Assembly: GCA_030595125.1 (NCBI GenBank)
Contig: JAUVDV010000041.1
Location: 1 to 47,367, forward strand
Length of the DNA: 47,367 nucleotides
Direction: 5' to 3'
Origin: Deltaproteobacteria bacterium
GTDB taxonomy: Bacteria > Myxococcota_A > Polyangia > JAAYKL01
Program-made: the position numbers and the translations under genes
Part shown: one piece after another, positions 24,559 to 30,753 of the stretch
Position numbering within the stretch: position 1 is the stretch's first letter
Layout of the letters: each line of letters opens with the position of its first letter
The notes under the pieces: model-generated
Database searches by the model: none
The model's input: only the letters and a program-made list of their open reading frames with translations
Told to the model about the DNA's origin: nothing

Positions 24559-24809
24559 CCAGGATCTCCAATGCTCTCCTCGGATTCGCATGCATCCTCC
24601 TGTTGCCTCTGACCTCCCTGGCCGCACAGGACGAATTCCTGCCAGTGGATCCCGCCACATTCGACACCGTCAGCGGAAAGAAGCTGATGCTCATCTCCTA
24701 CGGCGTGATATTGGGCCTCCTTCTCGCATACACGATTTTCACGTTGCTGCGGCAACGCGCAGTCAATCGAGGCATCCTCCGTCTCAAAAGTCAGATCAAT
24801 CGCGGATAG
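24555..24809 (+). CDS. CcmD-like small membrane protein
   Basis: An 84-residue protein with a cleavable-looking signal (about 1-24, LLLPLTSLAAQ). An outward segment contains DEFLPVDPATFDTVSG, and one membrane span (about residues 45-65) is followed by a basic, helical tail (LLRQRAVNRGILRLKSQINR). This fits the loose CcmD-like family found next to ccmC in many bacteria. CcmD helps release haem-loaded CcmE in the classical system. The assignment rests on layout and context more than on sequence. Confidence 0.65.
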   Translation: MTRISNALLGFACILLLPLTSLAAQDEFLPVDPATFDTVSGKKLMLISYGVILGLLLAYTIFTLLRQRAVNRGILRLKSQINRG

Positions 24810-24825
24810 ACTCCTGCACACCCCA

Positions 24826-24912
24826 AATCTGGAAAATAACGTGTCTGGCACCCTTGTCTTTGCACCTTTGCACCTTTGCACCTCCTGGAAATGTGTCTGA
24901 CCCCAAAATAAG
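24826..24912. repeat. dispersed repeat copy 2 with 8-base tandem repeats
   Basis: Bases 24826-24857 match 19159-19190 at 31 of 32 positions. They are followed by three tandem TTTGCACC units (24859-24882) and by TGGAAATGTGTCTGACCCCA, another short repeat of the TGTCTGRCNCC type that is common in bacterial genomes. The arrangement looks like the remnant of a small REP-like mobile unit lying between converging genes. Confidence 0.6.
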
Positions 24913-24930
24913 TCAATAATCTAGAATGGT

Positions 24931-26058
24931 TCAATAACTCCGTAGCATCTCTGTCCAGAACCGGATCATCTTCCAGTACTCCCCAAGCGGCGGATCTCTT
25001 TCGTCGGCGTCCAGGTCGACATGCTTTATCAACTCACTGACAAGGGCCGTAGACTCAGTTCCACCTGACGCCCACTGGTGAACGAGCCTTGTCTCGGATG
25101 GAGGGATGACATTGTCAACCGCTCCGTGTAGCAAAAAGAGCGGGCAATCCGGCGGATTTTCGAGGACCGGCGACATGGCCTTCTCTATTGTGAACTCCCT
25201 CCTCTTCGAGATGAGTATGGCCCCAAGAGCCTCGTCGTCCCTTTCCAGAAGCAACTCGACAATCGCCCGCGACTCCGATCCCAGAGAGCCGAGGCCTTTT
25301 CGCACAGCCTTCTTCTCACCTCGCAAATACTCGAAAACAACTTTGCGGAAGTCCTCGACTTGCTCTGCCGGCACGAACAGGGCGGCGAAGTGCCTGACGA
25401 CGACCGCCTGGCCGTAGATATGAGCGCCAAGTTCCTCCCCGTCGGGCATCCTCCCCGTCACCAGGTAGTCGAGAGTTCTGCCCATATCCCCGTGCCCGCC
25501 GAAGGAAAAGACGAATGCCACCCGATCCGCGAGACCGGCGCGGTTCGCAGCGCTGAGACAGAGACCGCCGCCGAAGCTGATCCCCAGAAGACCGATCTGC
25601 TTTCCTTTTTTTACGAATCCGGATTCGTTCAGCACCCAGTTTGCGCTACGCTCAATATCATCCACCGCTCTCGTTTTGAGGTCGTAATTTCGCAGATCCT
25701 CTATGTTGGGCGTTACGACGGTGTATCCCTGCCTCGCCAGATTCTCGGCGAAATGTATCAAACGAGGCTCCGCGAAGCCCTTCCAGTGAACACCGTGGAT
25801 GACCAATAGGGTCTTTTCGCTATCGACTCGCGAGGAGTAAACCCTCATCGGAATCTCTCTATTACCCGTAACGAAGAATTTCTCGTCGATTTTCGCGGGC
25901 GGCTCTCCCGAATGTTCACCATTCTCCATGTAGCGTGAAAGGAATAGTGCGCCCGGCATCACAAGTCGGTACAATAGCGCGCTGCCGATTCCCACGATCA
26001 AGCACAAAACCAGGAAAAACTTGAATTTTATTCCCGCTGTCGGATTCTTCATGCTCAA
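24931..26058 (-). CDS. membrane-anchored alpha/beta hydrolase
   Basis: A 375-residue protein with one N-terminal membrane span (about residues 12-33) and an alpha/beta-hydrolase domain. LLVIHGVHWKG resembles the oxyanion region. The nucleophile elbow is GISFGGG. The acid lies in FLLHGAVDNVIPPSE and the His in LIKHVDLD. Substrate is unknown; esterase- or peptidase-like activity in the periplasm is likely. The TTG at 26058 has AGGGGG at a good distance; the ATG at 26052 is the alternative. It faces the REP-like remnant downstream. Confidence 0.85.
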   Translation of the reverse strand: MSMKNPTAGIKFKFFLVLCLIVGIGSALLYRLVMPGALFLSRYMENGEHSGEPPAKIDEKFFVTGNREIPMRVYSSRVDSEKTLLVIHGVHWKGFAEPRLIHFAENLARQGYTVVTPNIEDLRNYDLKTRAVDDIERSANWVLNESGFVKKGKQIGLLGISFGGGLCLSAANRAGLADRVAFVFSFGGHGDMGRTLDYLVTGRMPDGEELGAHIYGQAVVVRHFAALFVPAEQVEDFRKVVFEYLRGEKKAVRKGLGSLGSESRAIVELLLERDDEALGAILISKRREFTIEKAMSPVLENPPDCPLFLLHGAVDNVIPPSETRLVHQWASGGTESTALVSELIKHVDLDADERDPPLGEYWKMIRFWTEMLRSY

Positions 26059-26229
26059 TCGTTCGCCCCCTGTCCTCTCGATCCTGATTTATTGCGCAAA
26101 CAATGCACGCTGTTTACAGGGAGATGGAAACCATGTGTGCATATTTTTCGCACCAGGCTTTCGGTTCAATAACGCTCATTTAAACCAATATACTCGAATA
26201 ACTTGAAGAAAACATACCAATTGAATATT

Positions 26230-26245
26230 CGGCATAAATAATGCA
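26230..26245 (+). promoter_or_regulatory. possible sigma54-type promoter upstream of vWA-like lipoprotein
   Basis: CGGCATAAATAATGCA has GG and GC separated by ten bases and keeps GGCA and TGCA of the -24/-12 consensus. Transcription would begin near 26256, about 70 bases before the ATG. The match is partial, so this is tentative. Confidence 0.3.
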
Positions 26246-26272
26246 AGTTAATTTGTCCAAAGCAATTCATTT

Positions 26273-26303
26273 TTTGTTGATATTGATAAATAGTATCAAC
26301 AAA
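26273..26303 (+). other. perfect 10-base inverted repeat in the leader of the vWA-like gene
   Basis: TTTGTTGATA (26273-26282) and TATCAACAAA (26294-26303) are exact complements separated by 11 bases. The element sits 25 bases before the ATG and just upstream of the GGGAGG ribosome binding site. It could be a repressor operator or an mRNA hairpin that affects translation. The surrounding DNA is much more AT-rich than the rest of the window. Confidence 0.6.
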
Positions 26304-26327
26304 CCAATTTAATGGGAGGTCAAGAAA

Positions 26328-27539
26328 ATGCTCATGAAATCAACAGCGTTGGTGATGTTGGCAATCCTTCTTGCGATCGGCATCGCGTGCAGCAACAATT
26401 CGGGGACTGTCGGAGACGGTACCGACACCGATGCGGATGGCGACACCGATGCGGATGGCGATTCCGATTCGGACACGGATACTTTCGATGAGTGTGAGTC
26501 AATCGAAGAGGGAGTGGGCAATACACTGCAACCTGCTGATATCGTATTTGTTATCGACAACTCGCCAAGTCTTGAACTCGAAATCGCCCAGGTGCGAGCA
26601 AACATGAATACGTTTGCCTCAGACATCGTGGCCAGCGGCATCGATGCTCGCATCGTGATCGTTTCGTGTATCCCCGGGGATTGCGGAAGTTCCGGCGGCG
26701 GTGACAACGAATTCTACGGCATCTGTATCGATCCCCCGCTTGGGGATGCCGCCGGTTGCCAGGGCGATCCGGACGTTGGACCCGTTTCCGATGACACCAA
26801 CCTTCCTGATTACCTGCACTTGAGCACCCGGGTACCCAGCGTGAAGCTTCTCGAATGGCTCCTCGAAACATACGAGGATAACAATATCCTGACCGCTGAC
26901 GGCTGGCACAGCATGATTCGCACCAACTCTACAAAGCATGTCGTGGTGGTTTCTGACGACGCCGATGAAATGAGCGCGACCGACTTCAATGCGGCGTTCC
27001 TGGCGCTGGATCCGGTATTGTTTGCCGACTACCTGTTCCACGGAATCTTCTCTTCCACGAGCAAGGACGAGGCCTGCGCCATCAGCTTGAGCGAACCCTG
27101 TTGCGAATTCTCAGCCCCTGAAGACGTTCCCCCACTCGACTGGGACGTCTATGCCGACCTGGTCACCCTTACCGGCGGCGTATCGGGCGATCTCTGCCTC
27201 CAGGATTTCGACCCGGTATTCGATGCTCTCACGGCATCAGTGATCACAAACTCAGAGATAAACTGTGAATGGATTATTCCGGAACCTCCAGAGGGCGAGG
27301 TCTTTGATCCGGACATGGTAAACATTGTCTTTTCGTACGATGGAGACTCTCACATCGTCGGCAGGGTGAACTCCGAAGATGATTGCGACAGCGTTTCCCA
27401 CGGCTGGTATTATGACGACCCGTCCGACCCGACAATGATTTTTGTATGCCCCCAGACTTGCGACTGGTTCCAGAGTGAGGAAGGTGCGGGTCTTATCATA
27501 CAGTTCGGTTGCGAAACAGAAGTAGCCAACCCCGAGTGA
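26328..27539 (+). CDS. von Willebrand A-like lipoprotein, divergent third copy
   Basis: This 403-residue lipoprotein has AIGIAC (Cys21), an Asp/Thr/Ser linker and a vWA-like domain. The metal-site motif is DIVFVIDNSPSL, and VVVVSDDAD is in the later position. Several Cys pairs are inserted (CIPGDCGSSGGG, CAISLSEPCCEF). The C-terminal module resembles that of the two vWA proteins at 11575-13713 (DPDMVNIVFSYDG, FVCPQTC, FGCE), so the three share one architecture. A strong ribosome binding site (GGGAGG) is present. It may be sigma54-controlled together with the neighbouring system (tentative). Confidence 0.85.
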   Translation: MLMKSTALVMLAILLAIGIACSNNSGTVGDGTDTDADGDTDADGDSDSDTDTFDECESIEEGVGNTLQPADIVFVIDNSPSLELEIAQVRANMNTFASDIVASGIDARIVIVSCIPGDCGSSGGGDNEFYGICIDPPLGDAAGCQGDPDVGPVSDDTNLPDYLHLSTRVPSVKLLEWLLETYEDNNILTADGWHSMIRTNSTKHVVVVSDDADEMSATDFNAAFLALDPVLFADYLFHGIFSSTSKDEACAISLSEPCCEFSAPEDVPPLDWDVYADLVTLTGGVSGDLCLQDFDPVFDALTASVITNSEINCEWIIPEPPEGEVFDPDMVNIVFSYDGDSHIVGRVNSEDDCDSVSHGWYYDDPSDPTMIFVCPQTCDWFQSEEGAGLIIQFGCETEVANPE

Positions 27540-27593
27540 GCCGCATCCGCACAGATAATGGCCGTTGGAAAACCGCCGGCCCCGAATGTAGAT

Positions 27594-27621
27594 TTGGAAA
27601 AGCAGATATGATACTTAATAT
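27594..27621 (+). promoter_or_regulatory. candidate sigma70 promoter upstream of the Cys-rich lipoprotein and operon
   Basis: TTGGAA (27594-27599), a 16-base spacer and TAATAT (27616-27621) lie in an AT-rich stretch upstream of AAGGAGAG and the ATG at 27648. It is a moderate consensus match only. Confidence 0.35.
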
Positions 27622-27647
27622 GGTGAATTTTTAAAAAGGAGAGAAAC

Positions 27648-28019
27648 ATGCCGGTCAAAATTTCGTTCGTAATAATGCTTGCTTGCGCCATGATGGTATT
27701 CTCATGTGGCGACGATGATCCAAGCAATATCGATTCTGGAACTGATACGGACACCGATGGCGACACTGATGGTGACACTGATTCGGACAGCGATTCAGAC
27801 ACCGATTCAGACACAGACACAGACACCGATTCAGACACAGACACCGACACTGATCCGGACGCCGGATCGGACAGCGGGCCGCTGGATGGTGGGCCGGACA
27901 GCGGGATCAGCGCCTGCGAAGCTGCCGGTTTTGGATGCCACGGCGCCTCCTGGTGCACCAACCATGATGCCGGTGTTCAGGCAGCGTACACGTGTCCGGG
28001 AAGCCAGGTCTGTTGCTGA
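27648..28019 (+). CDS. small lipoprotein with acidic linker and Cys-rich C-terminal domain
   Basis: The 123-residue protein has lipobox VFSC (Cys20) and a long Asp/Thr/Ser/Gly linker (about residues 25-80). A compact tail of ~35 residues carries six Cys (CEAAGFGC, SWC, YTCPGSQVCC). The tail pattern is typical of small disulfide domains in myxobacterial lipoproteins. It lies 37 bases before a PqqD-like gene and the ATP-grasp pathway, so it may be a substrate or partner of that system, but it could also be an unrelated lipoprotein. It has an excellent ribosome binding site (AAGGAG). Confidence 0.8.
   Translation: MPVKISFVIMLACAMMVFSCGDDDPSNIDSGTDTDTDGDTDGDTDSDSDSDTDSDTDTDTDSDTDTDTDPDAGSDSGPLDGGPDSGISACEAAGFGCHGASWCTNHDAGVQAAYTCPGSQVCC
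27742..27860 (+). repeat. GAYWCNGAY-type repeats encoding the acidic linker
   Basis: Imperfect 6- and 12-base units (GACACN GATTCN) encode alternating Asp with Ser or Thr. All units are multiples of three, so changes in copy number would alter linker length without frameshift. Confidence 0.7.
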
Positions 28020-28056
28020 CCAGTCTTCCGAGCTACTGTGGTGAAGCGGCATTCCG

Positions 28057-28320
28057 ATGACGCAGGCACCATTGCGATGCAAGGATCTGGCAATCAGTGA
28101 CTCCGGCTTCGTCTTCGATCCTGTTTCCGGAACAGTGTTCACCGTCAACTCCACCGGACGCGCCATTCTGACAGTCCTGAAAAAGGGCGCGACAAATTCT
28201 GAAATCTTGAGAGCGCTCTCGCTGGAATTCGATGTCCGAGAGAATGATGTGGAAAGGGATATCGGCGAGTTCCTCGATATACTACGTGGACACCGATTTC
28301 TTCAAAGTGACGAAAACTGA
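28057..28320 (+). CDS. PqqD-like peptide-binding protein
   Basis: This 87-residue protein has the PqqD/RRE layout. The beta-hairpin contains GFVFDPVSGTVFTVNSTGRA, and helices follow with ILRALSLEFDVRENDVERDIGEF and LDILRGHRFL. Proteins of this family bind leader peptides of ribosomal peptide precursors or act as small chaperones for partner enzymes. It heads a run of tightly packed genes (next start three bases after its stop), so it should deliver a substrate to the ATP-grasp or PLP enzyme that follows. The ATG at 28057 has only a weak ribosome binding site. Confidence 0.82.
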   Translation: MTQAPLRCKDLAISDSGFVFDPVSGTVFTVNSTGRAILTVLKKGATNSEILRALSLEFDVRENDVERDIGEFLDILRGHRFLQSDEN

Positions 28321-28323
28321 GAA

Positions 28324-29403
28324 GTGGACAAGAATACGACACTCCATGCAACGGTAGCTGTCACGGGGCTGAATGCAAACGACAACCCAGGCCCCGGTGT
28401 TGGAGTAATCAGAAGTCTTCGCGCAGACCCTTGCTTCGATGGTCGGATAGTCGGCTTGACATACAACCATCTTGACCCGGGGATCTACGATTCCACGCTG
28501 GCAGATGACGTCTACCTCCTGCCGTATCCGAGCAACGGGCGAGCATCGCTGCTCGAACATCTTCGAAGGATAGTCGGAGAAGCCGGCATCGATGTCATCA
28601 TTCCAACCCTTGATGCAGAATTGCCTGCGTTTATAGATTCCGAAGAAGAACTGTCTGCCGCAGGCGCTAAAATGTTCGTTGCCAGTCGGAAAAACCTGCA
28701 CTTGCGCGAAAAGACGCGCCTTACCGACCTCGGAAAAATGTGCGGCATTCCGTCGCCCAAAACACATCGGATCACCGCTCATCGGGAGTTGCCCGAAATA
28801 CTTGACAGTCTGAGTTGTCCAATCGTCGTCAAGGGCATCTTCTACGAGGCCACGATCTGTCGAAACCTCGAGGAAGCGGTGGAAGCCTTCAACACAATAG
28901 CGGCGCGATGGGGTTTGCCCGTGGTAGTGCAGGAGTACATCGAGGGCGAAGAGTACGACGTTGCCGCTGTGGGAGACGGGGCGGGTGGTTTGTTGGGTGC
29001 AGTCCCAATGAAGAAGCTCTCCCTGACGGAAAAGGGCAAGGCGTGGGCTGGAGTTACTGTTGGCGATACTGAACTCATCGATACTGCTAAACGACTCATG
29101 CAATCACTCTCATGGGCAGGCCCCTGCGAGGTCGAACTCATTCGCGAAAAGGCTACCGGGATACTGCACTTGCTGGAGATCAACCCCCGGTTCCCGGCAT
29201 GGATCTATCTCGCCACCGGGGCTGGACAGAACCTGCCTTCGCTGGTTGTCAGAAAGGCCCTCGGCCAGGAGCCGACCCCGCTGACCTCGTACTCGGTTGG
29301 GACGATGTTCGTGCGCATGGCGAGCGACATGATCGCCGAATTATCGGATTTTGAAAAAATCACCACAGGCGGACATGTGGCGAGAGGCGACATCCGACCA
29401 TGA
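28324..29403 (+). CDS. ATP-grasp carboxylate-amine ligase (CarB/PylC-like)
   Basis: The 359-residue protein starts with a nucleotide-binding-like N-domain (VAVTGLNANDNPGPGVGVIR) and DVIIPTLDAELPAF. The ATP-grasp fold follows: SCPIVVKGI, VVVQEYIEGEEYDVAAVGDG, and metal-binding residues near PCEVELI and LHLLEINPRFPAW. Enzymes of this superfamily join a carboxylate to an amine through an acyl-phosphate. The layout is nearer to carbamoyl-phosphate-synthase/PylC-type ligases than to RimK-type peptide graspetide ligases. Substrates are unknown. Start is a GTG; the stop overlaps the next gene by four bases (ATGA). Confidence 0.85.
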   Translation: MDKNTTLHATVAVTGLNANDNPGPGVGVIRSLRADPCFDGRIVGLTYNHLDPGIYDSTLADDVYLLPYPSNGRASLLEHLRRIVGEAGIDVIIPTLDAELPAFIDSEEELSAAGAKMFVASRKNLHLREKTRLTDLGKMCGIPSPKTHRITAHRELPEILDSLSCPIVVKGIFYEATICRNLEEAVEAFNTIAARWGLPVVVQEYIEGEEYDVAAVGDGAGGLLGAVPMKKLSLTEKGKAWAGVTVGDTELIDTAKRLMQSLSWAGPCEVELIREKATGILHLLEINPRFPAWIYLATGAGQNLPSLVVRKALGQEPTPLTSYSVGTMFVRMASDMIAELSDFEKITTGGHVARGDIRP

Positions 29404-30746
29404 ACAAACCACTTTACGAAAAACCTATCATTTCGAAATTGGCCCCCGGAGTGGCAAACAAGTTCGGGCATCGGCTGGCTGCGCCGGTCACCGAGTCCAT
29501 CGAGGGCATACCGATCCGCGATCTCATCGACGCACACGGATCCCCGTTGTTCGTATTTGTGGAGAACAAGCTCCGAAGACAATATCGCGATCTTCACGCC
29601 GCCATGACCTTGCGTTATCCGAAGATCAAGCTTGCATGGTCGTACAAGACCAACTACCTCGGGGCCGTTTGTCGGGTCTTTCACGATGAGGGCGCCTGGG
29701 CAGAAGTAGTTTCCGATTTCGAATACAACAGGGCGGTAGCTCTTGGTCAGCACAGGTCGGAAATTATTTACAACGGACCGTACAAGTCCAGATCTTCGCT
29801 GGAAGAAGCTGTTTCCAACGGCACCATCATCAACATCGATCATTACGATGAAATGCAGGTTCTCGAAGAAATCGCCAGACAACAGAAGACTGAACCGACG
29901 GTCGGCCTCAGGATAAATCTCTCCACCGGCTTCACTCCCCACTGGGACCGCTTCGGTTTCAATCTCGAAAACGGGCAGGCGATGACCGCCGCCGAGCGAA
30001 TTCGCTCCAGAGGTGTTCTCCGACTGGCCGGCCTCCACTGCCATATAGGCACTTTTGTACTTGAAGCCGACGCCTATCGCTCGGCCGCCCAGAAACTGTC
30101 CGAGCTGGCAAATCAGATCGGGAAGGAGCTGGGCATTACGCTCGATTACCTGGATCTGGGTGGAGGTTTCGCTTCGAGAAACACTCTTCATTCGCAGTAC
30201 TTGCCGGGAGATGAAGTCTCGCCGTCTTTCCAGGAGTATTCCAACGCGATCGTGGAAGGACTCGATCATCTCGACAACAATGGAAACAAACCCACGCTGA
30301 TTCTCGAAACCGGTCGGGCGCTGGTGGACGACGCCGGTTATCTCCTGACATCGGTGGTCGCCACCAAGCGGCTGGAAGATGGGCGAAGAGCAATCGTACT
30401 GGATGCAGGCACCAATCTTCTTCCAACCTCCGCATGGTACAGACACGACATTTTCCCCGCGAGCGAGTGCCAGGGAGGCCCGGAACCTACCGCCGTCCTG
30501 GGCCCTCTCTGCATGCAAATTGACATCCTCAGGGAAAACATGATGCTTCCACCGCTCACCAAAGGAGATCTGATGGTCTTCAAACGGGTGGGAGCCTACA
30601 ACGTCTCCCAGTGGACTCAATTCATCACACTGAGGCCGGCGGTTGTCATGATCTCGCCCGACGGGGAAGTGCACGTCATCCGAAAGAGCGAGACCATCGA
30701 TGATGTGACAGGACGCGAAGAGATCCCGCCTCATCTCTCGTCGTAA
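29400..30746 (+). CDS. PLP-dependent decarboxylase of the DAP/ornithine decarboxylase (fold III) family
   Basis: The 448-residue protein has the alanine-racemase-like barrel with catalytic Lys83 in WSYKTNY. Further motifs are GLHCHIGTF, LDLGGGFAS, ILETGRALVDDAGYLL and DAGTNLLPTS. The C-terminal part has GPLCMQIDIL and GAYNVSQWTQF, equivalent to the GPxC and GAY motifs of diaminopimelate decarboxylase. It may decarboxylate a free amino acid or an amino acid conjugate made by the adjacent ligase. It differs enough from LysA around the substrate motifs (CMQID in place of C-E-S-x-D) that housekeeping lysine synthesis is unlikely. Confidence 0.87.
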   Translation: MNKPLYEKPIISKLAPGVANKFGHRLAAPVTESIEGIPIRDLIDAHGSPLFVFVENKLRRQYRDLHAAMTLRYPKIKLAWSYKTNYLGAVCRVFHDEGAWAEVVSDFEYNRAVALGQHRSEIIYNGPYKSRSSLEEAVSNGTIINIDHYDEMQVLEEIARQQKTEPTVGLRINLSTGFTPHWDRFGFNLENGQAMTAAERIRSRGVLRLAGLHCHIGTFVLEADAYRSAAQKLSELANQIGKELGITLDYLDLGGGFASRNTLHSQYLPGDEVSPSFQEYSNAIVEGLDHLDNNGNKPTLILETGRALVDDAGYLLTSVVATKRLEDGRRAIVLDAGTNLLPTSAWYRHDIFPASECQGGPEPTAVLGPLCMQIDILRENMMLPPLTKGDLMVFKRVGAYNVSQWTQFITLRPAVVMISPDGEVHVIRKSETIDDVTGREEIPPHLSS

Positions 30747-30753
30747 CGCGCTT

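Noticed and set aside
28057-29403. Graspetide (microviridin-type) biosynthesis cluster
   Set aside because: The ATP-grasp protein is of CarB/PylC-like layout, not the RimK-like type of graspetide ligases, and no short precursor with Thr/Ser/Lys plus Asp/Glu core was found nearby.
29400-30746. Housekeeping lysA (diaminopimelate decarboxylase)
   Set aside because: The fold and several motifs agree, but substrate-region residues differ and the operon context is not lysine synthesis. The product is therefore left as a family-level call.
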